Part shown: positions 43,421 to 52,657 of the stretch, piece after piece
Layout of the letters: every line of letters starts with the position of its first letter
Position numbering within the stretch: position 1 is the stretch's first letter
Source of the DNA: Advenella mimigardefordensis DPN7
GTDB taxonomy: Bacteria > Pseudomonadota > Gammaproteobacteria > Burkholderiales > Burkholderiaceae_B
Reading direction: 5' to 3'
DNA length: 64,000 bases
Assembly (NCBI RefSeq): GCF_000521505.1
Contig: NZ_CP003915.1
Location: 2,108,001-2,172,000, forward strand
Made by a program: the position numbers and the translations under genes
The notes under the pieces: model-generated
What the model was told of the DNA's origin: nothing
The model's input: only the letters and a program-made list of their open reading frames with translations
Databases searched by the model: none

Positions 43421-44069
43421 GCGCCTGTTGCAGAACCGGCCACACCGTCTGCGCCATCAGCGGCTGGGCCTGTTCGGCCGGGTGGATGCCATCATCCTGA
43501 TACATATCCCGCTGCAGGGCAAATGATGCGAATAGAAAGGGCACCAGATGGGTGTCCTTTTCTTTTGCCAGCGTGGTGAACATTTCCTGAAACTGGCGGG
43601 CATAATCCGGCCCGAAGTTGGGCGGGATCTGCATGCCGATCAATACCACTTCGGCGTTGATGCCCCTGGCGCTGTCTATCATGCTTTGCAGATTGTCACG
43701 GCTGGCATCCAGCGAGAGACCGCGGAGCGCATCATTGGCACCCAGTTCAAGTATCATGACAGCAGGCTGATGTTTTTTCAGCAGGGCAGGCAGGCGGCTG
43801 CGTCCGCCCGCAGTGGTATCGCCGCTGATACTGGCATTGATCACCTGCGCATTGCCCAGCGCCTCTTTTTTATTCTCCGCCAGCCACTGCACCCAGCCGG
43901 CACCGCGTCTGATACCATATTCGGCAGACAGGCTATCGCCCACCACCAGGATGACCGGAGCATTGGCCGGTTCCGGCTGCTCCTGGGCCCGGACCGCTTG
44001 CGGCCAGATGAATACCCACAAACTTATCAGAATGGATAGAACACGAATCATGGACGCAGATGTTGTCAT
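43395..44069 (-). CDS. tesA: arylesterase / acyl-CoA thioesterase I-like SGNH hydrolase
   Basis: A 224-residue SGNH-family esterase, exported (signal MIRVLSILISLWVFIWPQAVRA from residue 7). Block I is GDSLSAEYGI (nucleophile Ser), the block III segment is GANDALRG, and the catalytic Asp-His pair lies in DDGIHP near the C-terminus. Start may be ATG 44069 or ATG 44051. It is divergent from the ABC ATPase, whose ATG lies inside its first codons. Confidence 0.9.
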   Translation of the reverse strand: MTTSASMIRVLSILISLWVFIWPQAVRAQEQPEPANAPVILVVGDSLSAEYGIRRGAGWVQWLAENKKEALGNAQVINASISGDTTAGGRSRLPALLKKHQPAVMILELGANDALRGLSLDASRDNLQSMIDSARGINAEVVLIGMQIPPNFGPDYARQFQEMFTTLAKEKDTHLVPFLFASFALQRDMYQDDGIHPAEQAQPLMAQTVWPVLQQALTDYRQRR

Positions 44070-44745
44070 AGAAGTTTCTCATTTAAAAAAACACGTTGCC
44101 GAGGCAACTGGTACGCTGGACATTTTAGATGATATTTCCTTTGCGCTTGAGCGCAGTACAACATTGGCTATTACAGGTAGTTCCGGCTCTGGAAAATCAA
44201 CGCTGCTGGGCATTCTGGCGGGCCTGGACACGCCGTCTTCCGGGCAGGTGCGTTTGATGGGAAAAAATATTTTCGAGATGGATGAAGATGCCCGTGCCGT
44301 ATTGCGGGCCCAGAATATCGGTTTTGTGTTTCAGTCGTTTCAGTTACTGCCGAATCTGACCGCGTTGGAAAATGTCATGCTTCCGCTGGAGTTGCAGGGG
44401 CAACCGGCACGTGAGGCCGCCCAGCAGATGCTTGAGCGGGTAGGGCTGGCTTCACGCATGAATCATTATCCCAAAACCTTGTCCGGGGGAGAAAAACAGC
44501 GTGTTGCACTGGCGCGTGCCTTCGTGGTGAGTCCTGCGATTCTTTTTGCCGACGAGCCTACCGGCAGCCTGGATACGGAAACCGGCCAGCGCATTGCCGA
44601 TCTGATGTTTGAAATGAATCGGGAAAAAGCGGCCACACTGGTGCTGGTCACGCATGACCAAAAACTGGCAGCCCGCTGTGATAACACCATTACGCTGATT
44701 TCGGGCCGTCTGGCAGCTACAGTACCGGATCCTGATTGGGTCTGA
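44050..44745 (+). CDS. ABC transporter ATPase (LolD/YbbA-like)
   Basis: A 231-residue ABC ATPase of the MacB/LolD-like class. Walker A is GSSGSGKST (residues 43-51), the Q-loop region VFQSFQLLPNLTALENVMLPL, the signature LSGGEKQRVALARA and Walker B ILFADEPTGSLD. YbbA in E. coli pairs with a permease (YbbP), and both neighbour tesA. Here no permease gene follows: spoT lies convergent, overlapping its 3' end by 29 bases. Its partner must be encoded elsewhere or it works alone. The ATG overlaps the tesA start codon region. Confidence 0.92.
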   Translation: MDADVVIEVSHLKKHVAEATGTLDILDDISFALERSTTLAITGSSGSGKSTLLGILAGLDTPSSGQVRLMGKNIFEMDEDARAVLRAQNIGFVFQSFQLLPNLTALENVMLPLELQGQPAREAAQQMLERVGLASRMNHYPKTLSGGEKQRVALARAFVVSPAILFADEPTGSLDTETGQRIADLMFEMNREKAATLVLVTHDQKLAARCDNTITLISGRLAATVPDPDWV

Positions 44746-47077
44746 CTTTCAGGCGCGCTACTTTTTGCACCTGCGATACGTGGCGGACCATGCGAAATAC
44801 GCGTGCCAGGTGCTTACGGTCGTGGACCTGGATGGTCAGGTGCACTACGGCCAGGTTCTGCGCGTCTTCGTTCATGGACATCGTAAGAATATTGGAGTCT
44901 GCTGCTGAGATTTGCGCCGCAATTCGGCCCAGTACGCCTTTTTCGTTACGAATCACAATTTCCATGCGTACCGGCAGATGGGAGGCCGTTTCTTCATCCC
45001 AGTACACCTGCACCCAGCGGTCCGGTTCCCGGGAGCGCAGGCGTGCCGCAGTCGGACAATCGTCAGTATGGACGACCAGGCCGTGACCCGGACGGATTAA
45101 GGCGACCAGGCTGTCACCGGGAATAGGGCTGCAACAGCCGGAAAGCTGTACGGCCTGGCCCTCATTGCCCTGAATGAATATCATCCCGGCGTGGGCGATG
45201 GATACTTCATCAATCACTGCGGCGCTGGTGGCCAGCATGGCGTTTTCAACTGCAAAGCGGCGAGCCACAACCGCGGCCAGCCTGCGACCCAGACCGATGT
45301 CGGCCAGAATCTCTTCGCGCGACGATGCGCCGGAGCTGCGTGCCAGTTTTTCCCATTCGGCATTGTCGGCATCCGGCAGGGGAATGTTCAGTTCCTGCAG
45401 GGCCTGCCTGAGCATTTTTTCGCCAAAATGAATGGAGTCTTCATATTTGACGGTTTTCAGGAAATGACGGATTTCGGAACGGGCCTTGCCGGTGCGTACA
45501 TGATTGAGCCACTGAACGTTGGGTTCGGAAGCCGGCGACGTGATAATTTCGATGGTATCGCCGCTTTTAATCTCGGTTTTCAATGGAACAAATTCGCCAT
45601 TGATTTTTGCGGCCACCGCCTGATTGCCAATGTCGGTGTGAATACCGTAGGCGAAATCAATAGGCGTAGCGCCACGCGGCAGGGAGACGATTTTTCCCTT
45701 GGGCGTGAGTACATAGACCGCGTCGGGGAACAGGTCAACTTTGACGTGTTCCAGAAATTCGCCGGAATCCCCGGTCTGGCTCTGGATATCGAGCAGCGAC
45801 TGCAGCCAGCGATGCGTCTGCTTTTGCAGATCATTCAGCGAAATATCGTCTTCCTTGTACATCCAGTGCGAGGCGACGCCTTTTTCGGCAATGTGATCCA
45901 TGTCCCGCGTACGAATCTGAAATTCAATGGGCGTACCATAGGGGCCCACCAACGTGGTATGCAGGGACTGATAGCCATTGATTTTCGGGATGGCAATGTA
46001 GTCCTTGAACTTGCCGGGCACCGGCCGGTACAGCTGGTGAATGGTACCCAGGGTCAGATAGCATTCCTGCAGGGTGTGCACGATAATGCGAAAGCCATAG
46101 ATATCCAGTACTTCGGAGAAGGATTTTTTCTGTTCACGCATCTTGTTGTAGATGCTGAACAGCGATTTTTCCCGACCGCTTATTTCTGCTTCAATGCCAT
46201 TGGCCGGCATGGCAGATGTAATATTTTCGGCGATACGGGTGAGCACTTCGCGACGATTGCCACGCGCGGCCAGCACGGCTTTTTTCAACACATTGTAGCG
46301 ATTTGGGTGGCTGGCTTCAAAGCACAGATCCTGTAATTCCCGCACCAGGGCATTCAAGCCAAGGCGGTGAGCAATGGGTGCGTAGATTTCCAGCGTTTCG
46401 TTGGCTACCCGGCGGCGTTTTTCCCCACCAACGGCATCCAGCGTGCGCATATTGTGCAGCCGATCGGCCAGTTTGATCAGAATGACGCGCACATCTTTGG
46501 CCATGGCCAGCAGCATTTTACGGAAGCTTTCCGCCTGCTGTTCGGCCTTGGTCGCAAAGTTGAGTTTTTCCAGCTTGGTCAGGCCATCAACCAGATTGGC
46601 CACGTCCGGATTGAATTTTTCGGCCAGCTCTGCCTTGGATACGTTCTGGTCTTCGATCACGTCATGCAGCAGGGCCGCCATCAGGGCGTTGGAGTCCAGC
46701 TTCCAGCCTGCGCAGATTTCCGTGACCGCAATCGGATGGGTAATATATGGCGCGCCGGATGAGCGGAACTGGCCCAGATGCGCCTGGTCGGCAAACCGGT
46801 AGGCTTCCCGTACCTTGTCGATTTCCTTGCTATCCATATAAGTGGATAGCATTTCGGTCAAATGCGCCAGCGATGCAATGACCGGTTCGTGGCGCGTAGT
46901 GCTGTTGGGAATCGCTTGCGGCGGAATACGCTGTTCGTCGGCTTGCGGTGTGGACACACCGACACTGGCCGTGTCCGCCTGTGCTGTCGGCCTGTGGCCG
47001 TTACGGTTTCGGCGGCGAAAAGGGGACCCGGCACGCAGCGCGTGCAAGAGCGAGGAAGAGGCGTCCTTGAGTCCCAT
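44717..47077 (-). CDS. spoT: bifunctional (p)ppGpp synthetase/hydrolase
   Basis: A 786-residue Rel/SpoT protein that makes and degrades (p)ppGpp. The hydrolase HD site is intact (His138-Asp139 in LLHDVIED), and the synthetase domain shows DIYGFRIIV, GKFKDYIAIPKINGYQSLHT and EFQIRTRDMDH; the basic FKDY form fits bifunctional enzymes. A TGS domain (VYVLTPKGKIVSLPRGATPIDFAYGIHTDIG) and a C-terminal ACT domain follow. It is 22 bases from rpoZ. N-terminus has about 60 extra residues, poorly conserved in type. Order gmk-rpoZ-spoT is typical. Confidence 0.96.
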   Translation of the reverse strand: MGLKDASSSLLHALRAGSPFRRRNRNGHRPTAQADTASVGVSTPQADEQRIPPQAIPNSTTRHEPVIASLAHLTEMLSTYMDSKEIDKVREAYRFADQAHLGQFRSSGAPYITHPIAVTEICAGWKLDSNALMAALLHDVIEDQNVSKAELAEKFNPDVANLVDGLTKLEKLNFATKAEQQAESFRKMLLAMAKDVRVILIKLADRLHNMRTLDAVGGEKRRRVANETLEIYAPIAHRLGLNALVRELQDLCFEASHPNRYNVLKKAVLAARGNRREVLTRIAENITSAMPANGIEAEISGREKSLFSIYNKMREQKKSFSEVLDIYGFRIIVHTLQECYLTLGTIHQLYRPVPGKFKDYIAIPKINGYQSLHTTLVGPYGTPIEFQIRTRDMDHIAEKGVASHWMYKEDDISLNDLQKQTHRWLQSLLDIQSQTGDSGEFLEHVKVDLFPDAVYVLTPKGKIVSLPRGATPIDFAYGIHTDIGNQAVAAKINGEFVPLKTEIKSGDTIEIITSPASEPNVQWLNHVRTGKARSEIRHFLKTVKYEDSIHFGEKMLRQALQELNIPLPDADNAEWEKLARSSGASSREEILADIGLGRRLAAVVARRFAVENAMLATSAAVIDEVSIAHAGMIFIQGNEGQAVQLSGCCSPIPGDSLVALIRPGHGLVVHTDDCPTAARLRSREPDRWVQVYWDEETASHLPVRMEIVIRNEKGVLGRIAAQISAADSNILTMSMNEDAQNLAVVHLTIQVHDRKHLARVFRMVRHVSQVQKVARLKVRPNQDPVL

Positions 47078-47099
47078 GTAAGCTGCCGCTATCTACCAA

Positions 47100-47306
47100 T
47101 CAGGTAGGTACTTTGCGAAGCATTTCCGCGCCAGTCAGGCCTTTGGCAATTTCACGCAACGCAATCACGGTAGGTTTGTCCTTGTCCGGATCAACACGTG
47201 GTTCATGGCCCTGAGCCAGTTCACGGGCACGGTAGGTGGCGGCCAGTGTCAGATTGAAGCGGTTGGGGATGTGCGTCATGCAATCATCGATAGTAATACG
47301 AGCCAT
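47100..47306 (-). CDS. rpoZ: RNA polymerase omega subunit
   Basis: A 68-residue omega subunit, which assists assembly of beta' into RNA polymerase and contributes to a ppGpp binding site. [33 protein letters not shown] is the family start and [13 protein letters not shown] the conserved end. GGACTTTACC upstream holds the likely ribosome binding site. It lies between gmk (41 bases before) and spoT (22 bases after), as in other proteobacteria. Confidence 0.97.
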   Translation of the reverse strand: MARITIDDCMTHIPNRFNLTLAATYRARELAQGHEPRVDPDKDKPTVIALREIAKGLTGAEMLRKVPT

Positions 47307-47347
47307 GGTAAAGTCCTTAGCGGGTAAGCAAAAAAGTTAATGTCACA

Positions 47348-47983
47348 TTACCGAGCAGAGTCGGAAATGCCGAGTTGGGAGAAGAGTTGGGCATGCCGGG
47401 CGGCCTGGGACTGGTATCGGAGCCTTGCGGCTGCAACGATTTTCTGTAATTCACTCAGGGCTGTGGCAAAATCTTCGTTGATAATAACATATTCGCACTC
47501 CGGCGCGTGCGCGATCTCGTTTCCTGCCGCCAGTATTCGTCGCGTGATGACGCTGGCCGAATCCTGTCCGCGCTGGGTGAGACGGGTTTCCAGTACGTCG
47601 ATGGAGGGGGGCAGGATGAAAATGCCGGTAACGCCGGGGAAATGCTGCCGTACCTGGCGCGCACCCTGCCAGTCAATTTCCAGAAGAATATCCTTGCCCT
47701 GGGCAATGGCTTTTTCTATAGGTGAACGCGGTGTGCCGTAAAAATTGCCGTGCACTTCGGCCCATTCAAGCAATTGATCGGCGTCGCGCAATTGCAGAAA
47801 GTCCTGCTTGGTGGTGAAATAGTATTCGCGACCTTCCTGTTCTCCCGGCCGCGGATCGCGGGTCGTGCAGGAGATAGACAGGGAAATATTGTTGTCCTGC
47901 GCCAGCAGCGCATTAACCAGACTTGATTTGCCCGCACCGCTGGGTGCGATAATCATGAAGACATTACCGGGAAATTTAAGCAT
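47348..47983 (-). CDS. gmk: guanylate kinase
   Basis: A 211-residue guanylate kinase that makes GDP from GMP. The P-loop is [11 protein letters not shown], then [18 protein letters not shown] binding GMP, and [13 protein letters not shown] is characteristic. Length is typical (about 205). It begins the gmk-rpoZ-spoT unit. In most relatives yicC precedes it; here two plus-strand genes lie between them. Confidence 0.96.
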   Translation of the reverse strand: MLKFPGNVFMIIAPSGAGKSSLVNALLAQDNNISLSISCTTRDPRPGEQEGREYYFTTKQDFLQLRDADQLLEWAEVHGNFYGTPRSPIEKAIAQGKDILLEIDWQGARQVRQHFPGVTGIFILPPSIDVLETRLTQRGQDSASVITRRILAAGNEIAHAPECEYVIINEDFATALSELQKIVAAARLRYQSQAARHAQLFSQLGISDSAR

Positions 47984-48139
47984 AATGATGACGGTGGCGG
48001 CAAAAGAAAATCATAGCAAAAAATACATCATTTTTCGGCAATTGTTCGAACTGGTCTGTTTTTTCTCGCTATGACAGGGCCCGATCCGACCAGGGCATGC
48101 GTTCTGGATGGTGTCTGGCCTGTCGCATGAAACAGTATG

Positions 48140-48164
48140 AAAAAAACAGGCGCCGCGCGCCTGT
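48140..48164 (-). terminator. orphan terminator upstream of gmk
   Basis: ACAGGCGC (48146-48153) pairs with GCGCCTGT (48157-48164) around CGC. On the minus strand it runs into seven T residues (48140-48146). No minus-strand gene ends here: the nearest is yicC about 1,960 bases to the right. It would stop read-through into gmk from the right. Confidence 0.75.
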
Positions 48165-48220
48165 AGCAATGATTTCAAACCTGATAGCATAGCGGTTCCG
48201 TTTCCAAAGGAGCAAGAAGA

Positions 48221-48982
48221 ATGAATACACCTCCCCTTAAAGTCGCCGTGGTCACCGGAGCAGGATCCGGCGTCGGGCGTGCAGTGGCGCTGGAGTTGCT
48301 GGGCACCGGCTATGCCGTTGTGCTGGCAGGCAGACGCGAGCAAGCCCTGGAAGAGACCCGCACGGCGGCCGGTGCCGATGCGACCCGGGCATTGGTGGTA
48401 CCAACCGATGTGACCAAAGAAGAAGACGTACGTCGGTTGTTCGATACCGCTCAGCGTGAGTACGGGCGCGTCGATGCGCTTTTTAATAATGCGGGGCGGG
48501 GTGGTACGCCGGTACCTGTCGATGAGTTCTCGGTACAGGAGTGGCGGGATATTGTGGATGTGAATCTTACCGGCATGTTCCTGTGTGCGCAGGCAGCGTT
48601 TCGCGTCATGCGCTATCAGGATCCGCAAGGGGGGCGCATTATCAACAACGGTTCCATTTCGGCCCATGCACCGCGGCCCATGAGTATTGCCTATACGTCT
48701 ACCAAACACGCCGTTACCGGGTTAACCAAGTCGCTGTCGCTCGATGGACGTGCCTACAATATCGCCTGCGGCCAGGTGGATATCGGTAATGCCGGTACCG
48801 AAATGACGCAGCGCATGCAAAAGGGCATTATTCAGGCAAACGGCGAAACGCGTGTGGAGCCGGTGATGGATGTGGCGCATGTGGCCCAGACGGTGCGCGC
48901 CATGTGTGAATTTCCATTGGAAACCAACGTGCAGTTTGTGACAATCATGGCTACTAAAATGCCGTATGTCGGACGTGGCTGA
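48221..48982 (+). CDS. SDR-family oxidoreductase
   Basis: A 253-residue short-chain dehydrogenase with cofactor motif [16 protein letters not shown] (FNNAGRGG), active-site Ser in GSISAH and Tyr-x3-Lys in [10 protein letters not shown]. All catalytic residues are present. AAGGAGCAAGA before ATG 48221 gives a strong ribosome binding site. It is separated from the pirin gene by about 120 bases and may share its transcript. Substrate unknown; nothing nearby narrows it. Confidence 0.92.
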   Translation: MNTPPLKVAVVTGAGSGVGRAVALELLGTGYAVVLAGRREQALEETRTAAGADATRALVVPTDVTKEEDVRRLFDTAQREYGRVDALFNNAGRGGTPVPVDEFSVQEWRDIVDVNLTGMFLCAQAAFRVMRYQDPQGGRIINNGSISAHAPRPMSIAYTSTKHAVTGLTKSLSLDGRAYNIACGQVDIGNAGTEMTQRMQKGIIQANGETRVEPVMDVAHVAQTVRAMCEFPLETNVQFVTIMATKMPYVGRG

Positions 48983-49105
48983 TCTGCGCTGCACACAAGC
49001 CGCAGTGCATGATACAGCAGGTGCTGCGGCTTGCCTTGGGATACAACCGCCACTGCAAATGACGGTTATCTATCGAACATTCATCGTACATAACAGGAAA
49101 ACGGC

Positions 49106-49999
49106 ATGACTATTCAGAAACTCAAACCGCGCATCGCCGATGTTGGCGGTATTCCCGTTGCCCGCGCCTTACCTAATCGTGAGCGACGTACTATCGGATC
49201 CTGGTGTTTTCTGGATCATGCCGGGCCGGCCCGCTTTGAAGAAGGCAATCCGGGTATGCAGGTGGGTGAGCATCCGCATATCAATCTGCAGACCTTTACC
49301 TGGATGCTTGAAGGGGAAGTGTTACACAAAGACGGCCTGGGCAACGAGCAGGTGATTCGTCGCAAGCAGGTTAACCTGATGACCGCCGGGCATGGTATCG
49401 CGCATACGGAACAGACGCCGCCGGGAATCGATGTGCTGCATGCGGTGCAACTCTGGATTGCCTTGCCGCAGTCGGAAACGCCCATTGCACCGGCCTTTGA
49501 GCATTATCCGCAACTGCCGGAGTGGCAGCAGGCCAATACGCGATTTACCTTGCTCACCGGCGAATTTGCCGGGCAGCGGGCACCGACCCGCCAGTTCACG
49601 CCACTGGTTGGGGTGGATATCGAAGCGCAGGGGCCTGACAGCATTGAGCTGACGCTGAATCCCGAGTTCGAATATGGTCTGTTTCTGATTACCGGTTCAC
49701 CGGCCAGTATTGACGGTCAGTTGTTTGAGTTGAATGAAGTGGCATTTCTTGGCACGGGCAGAACGAGTGTGCACATTGAGACCACAGCCGAATCCCGCCT
49801 GTTGCTGCTGGGCGGCACGCCGATTGATGTGCCCGATTTTCAGATTTGGTGGAATTTCGTCGGTTCGCGCAAGGACATTATTCAGGCGCAGAAGGACTGG
49901 AACGCGCATGATCCGCGGTTTGCAAAGGTGAATACGGATATGAAGCGCCTCACGCCGCCTGATCTGCCGTGGGTAGATAAGGCCGCGCCCGCATCCTGA
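49106..49999 (+). CDS. pirin family protein
   Basis: A 297-residue pirin-family bicupin. Metal ligands of the N-terminal cupin are visible as His56 and His58 (GEHPHIN), His100 and Glu102 (GIAHTEQ). The C-terminal cupin is more divergent (RLLLLGGTPIDVPDFQIWWNFVGS), as is usual. Some pirins have quercetinase activity, others bind regulators. Its ATG 49106 follows AGGAAAACGGC. With the SDR gene it forms a plus-strand pair set into the minus-strand yicC-gmk region. Confidence 0.92.
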   Translation: MTIQKLKPRIADVGGIPVARALPNRERRTIGSWCFLDHAGPARFEEGNPGMQVGEHPHINLQTFTWMLEGEVLHKDGLGNEQVIRRKQVNLMTAGHGIAHTEQTPPGIDVLHAVQLWIALPQSETPIAPAFEHYPQLPEWQQANTRFTLLTGEFAGQRAPTRQFTPLVGVDIEAQGPDSIELTLNPEFEYGLFLITGSPASIDGQLFELNEVAFLGTGRTSVHIETTAESRLLLLGGTPIDVPDFQIWWNFVGSRKDIIQAQKDWNAHDPRFAKVNTDMKRLTPPDLPWVDKAAPAS

Positions 50000-50046
50000 T
50001 GGCGGCAGGCCGCAGCCGTCTGTTCTGTTGTCGGCGCGGCTTATTT

Positions 50047-50124
50047 GATCTGTCTATTCAATCTGTGTATTCGATCTGTGTATTCGATCTGTGTATTCGA
50101 TCTGTCTATTCGATCTGTCTATTC
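50047..50124. repeat. 13-bp tandem repeat array on the yicC stop codon (6 units)
   Basis: Unit GATCTGTSTATTC (first base A in the second copy). Six units from 50047 to 50124. Read on the minus strand, the first unit met contains the yicC stop TAG (50119-50121). Each unit contains TAG on the minus strand, and a 13-base period puts it in a new frame at each copy. Confidence 0.95.
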
Positions 50125-51051
50125 GATATTCTGTGCCTGTTCACGCAATTGTTCGATCAGCAGTTTAAGATCAATGACCGATTGCGTGATTTCCAGAGAA
50201 CTGGACTTGGATCCCAGTGTATTGACCTCCCGGTTCATTTCCTGAAAAAGGAAATCCAGGCGTTTGCCCAGGCTGAGTGACTTGGCTGCCGATTTTGATT
50301 CCGATTTGCCGGTAGACAGAATAACGCTGAGCTCCTTCAAATGGGAGTCCAGTCTTGTCAGTTCTTCTGCGACGTCAATGCGCAGCGAGAACAGGGATGA
50401 CTCCGAGGCGATGCGTGCTGACAATTCGGCGCCACTGATCTGTTCAAAACCGTTGGGGCAGGCGGCGTTCAGGGTATCGGTCAGTTTTCCGGCGAGCTTC
50501 TTGCGGTATTCTTCCAGAATCCCGGGCAGTCGCTCTTCAATAGTGGCAATGACTTTTTTCATTTCGTCGGCTGCCTCAAGCATGGCGGTCGCCAGACGCG
50601 TGCCTTCCCGTGCCCGGGCAAGGATCAGCTCCTGCAGCGCACTGCGTCCTGCTTGCATGCACTGATTCAGCCACATGGCCGGCGAATCATCTTCGTTGTA
50701 TTCATTGGGAGCAGGCCAGTGCAGCAGATCGCTCATGCCCGGTGCCGCAAGATCCGGAATAATTTTGCGTGCCGCCAGGTAGCGTTCGTTAATCAGCGTG
50801 AGCTGATCTACTTCGAAGGCCCGCTGTTGCAGGCTGCCCGAGCGGGCAAAAGAGACGCGCACTTCCAGTTTGCCGCGTTTCAGATGGCTGCCAAGCAGCT
50901 CCCTGAGGGCGGTTTCCGCATGACGCAGTTCATCGGGAATTCTGAAGGCCAGATCAAGATAGCGGCTATTGACGCCTTTGAGTTCTACGCTTACGCTGCC
51001 AAGCAGGAATTCGGAACGGGCGCTGCCGAAAGCCGTCATGCTGTGAATCAT
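50119..51051 (-). CDS. YicC-family endoribonuclease
   Basis: A 310-residue YicC-family protein, endoribonucleases linked to small-RNA decay and stress survival. MIHSMTAFGSARSE matches the invariant start, followed by VELKGVNSRYLDLAFR and, near the end, KRLDFLFQEMNREVNTLGSKSS, the most conserved family segment. Length is close to E. coli YicC (287). The stop codon lies inside the first unit of a 13-bp repeat array. It is divergent from rph, as in E. coli, where yicC is also next to rph. Confidence 0.93.
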   Translation of the reverse strand: MIHSMTAFGSARSEFLLGSVSVELKGVNSRYLDLAFRIPDELRHAETALRELLGSHLKRGKLEVRVSFARSGSLQQRAFEVDQLTLINERYLAARKIIPDLAAPGMSDLLHWPAPNEYNEDDSPAMWLNQCMQAGRSALQELILARAREGTRLATAMLEAADEMKKVIATIEERLPGILEEYRKKLAGKLTDTLNAACPNGFEQISGAELSARIASESSLFSLRIDVAEELTRLDSHLKELSVILSTGKSESKSAAKSLSLGKRLDFLFQEMNREVNTLGSKSSSLEITQSVIDLKLLIEQLREQAQNIE

Positions 51052-51213
51052 ATGTTGTCCGGTATTATTAAGATTAGGGATACGGGGTAATGTTTCTTTC
51101 CAGCAGATTCAAAAAGTAAGGCTGGACGACTGATCAGATTATAAGTGATGCAAATGACCAATTTATGCGCACGGCGCACTACAATGTAACTATTGATAAT
51201 CAATGAGGATATT

Positions 51214-51960
51214 ATGCCCAGCGCAGATCTCAACCTTAATTTCGCTCGTCCTTCAGGTCGGGAACACGATATGATTCGTCCGCTTGCCGTTACACGCAGT
51301 TACACCAACTATGCGGAAGGGTCCGTACTGATCGAAGCTGGCAACACCCGTGTACTATGCAATGCCAGTGTGCTCGAAACGGTGCCGCCTTTTCTGCGAG
51401 GCAAAGGCCAGGGATGGGTAACGGCTGAATATGGCATGTTGCCGCGCTCAACCCATACGCGTTCTGATCGCGAAGCTGCGCGCGGCAAGCAGAGCGGACG
51501 CACCCAGGAAATTCAACGTTTGATCGGGCGCAGTTTGCGTGCGGTCATGGATATGCAAAAGCTCGGCGAACGCACCATCCAGATTGATTGCGATGTCATC
51601 CAGGCCGATGGCGGGACCCGCTGCGCGAGTATTACCGGCGCCTGGATCGCCATGGCCGATGCCGTCAGCCTGCTGCTTCGGGACGGGCGCCTGTCCGCCA
51701 ATCCGCTGCGAGACAGGGTTGCTGCTATTTCAGTTGGCATGTACAAGGGGCATGCCGTGCTGGATCTGGACTACGAAGAAGATTCGGCCTGCGATGCCGA
51801 TATGAATGTGGTGATGACTGGCTCCGGCCAGTTTGTGGAAGTGCAGGGTACCGCCGAAGGTCAGGTATTCAGCCGTCAGGATCTGGATAGTTTGCTGGCT
51901 CTGGCCGAATCGGGTATTGCCCGGTTGTTGCGTGAGCAGCAGTCAGCCTGGCCTGCCTAG
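51214..51960 (+). CDS. rph: ribonuclease PH
   Basis: A 248-residue phosphorolytic 3'-5' exoribonuclease that trims tRNA 3' ends. Key segments are [55 protein letters not shown] and [18 protein letters not shown], then [25 protein letters not shown] at 51205-51209 supports ATG 51214 over a start 21 bases upstream. Length is normal (about 240). It is followed by rdgB, as in many bacteria. Confidence 0.96.
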   Translation: MPSADLNLNFARPSGREHDMIRPLAVTRSYTNYAEGSVLIEAGNTRVLCNASVLETVPPFLRGKGQGWVTAEYGMLPRSTHTRSDREAARGKQSGRTQEIQRLIGRSLRAVMDMQKLGERTIQIDCDVIQADGGTRCASITGAWIAMADAVSLLLRDGRLSANPLRDRVAAISVGMYKGHAVLDLDYEEDSACDADMNVVMTGSGQFVEVQGTAEGQVFSRQDLDSLLALAESGIARLLREQQSAWPA

Positions 51961-52063
51961 CGTTGCCGGAAGGCGGTGTGGTGCGCAATGACCCCATTGC
52001 GTGAGCGGCACTGCCACTGATTAACGTCGAAGATTGTTATTCGTAAATATAGAGTGTAATTAT

Positions 52064-52657
52064 ATGGATGTAGTACTGGCTTCCGGGAATAAGGGAAAGT
52101 TGCGTGAATTCAGCGCGCTGTTTGCACCACTGGGCATGCGTCTTATTCCCCAGCAGCAATTGAATGTGCCCGAGGCCCCCGAACCTTTTCATACCTTTGT
52201 TGAAAATGCATTGGCCAAGGCGCGGCATGCCAGCCAGCACACGGGTTTACCGGCATTGGCCGATGATTCCGGTCTGGCTGTTGACGCTCTGGGCGGCGCA
52301 CCCGGTGTGTTGTCTGCCCGCTATGCCACGCTGTTTGGTGAAGAAAAATCCGACGCAGCGAATAACCGCCGCCTGTTGCTACAATTGCAGCAGCATGAAA
52401 ATCGTCGCGCCGCTTATATTGCGGTGTTGGTTTTTGTGCGGTCTGAGAATGATCCCTGTCCTGTCATTGCGCAGGGTACCTGGCACGGCGAAATCGCCAG
52501 GCAGGCGGCGGGCGACAATGGGTTTGGCTATGACCCGTATTTTTATATTCCGGCGCTGGGACAAACCGCGGCCCAGCTCGATCCACAAGTAAAGAACAGT
52601 GTGAGTCACCGTGCCATGGCGCTTAAGCGTTTGCTGGCGGATCTGGGTGCGGCGTGA
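52064..52657 (+). CDS. rdgB: dITP/XTP pyrophosphatase RdgB/HAM1
   Basis: A 197-residue house-cleaning nucleotide pyrophosphatase that removes dITP, ITP and XTP. LASGNKGKLREF is the N-terminal motif, LADDSGLAVDALGGAPGVLSARYA holds catalytic Asp residues, and GFGYDPYFYIP and SVSHRAMALKRL are conserved. ATG 52064 is preferred over an upstream in-frame start. Its TGA overlaps the GTG start of hemW by four bases, so the two are coupled. Confidence 0.95.
   Translation: MDVVLASGNKGKLREFSALFAPLGMRLIPQQQLNVPEAPEPFHTFVENALAKARHASQHTGLPALADDSGLAVDALGGAPGVLSARYATLFGEEKSDAANNRRLLLQLQQHENRRAAYIAVLVFVRSENDPCPVIAQGTWHGEIARQAAGDNGFGYDPYFYIPALGQTAAQLDPQVKNSVSHRAMALKRLLADLGAA

Noticed and set aside
45191..46336. 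381-residue open frame on the plus strand
   Set aside because: It is fully antisense to spoT, whose motifs are all intact; the frame shows no recognisable domain and has the composition of a shadow.
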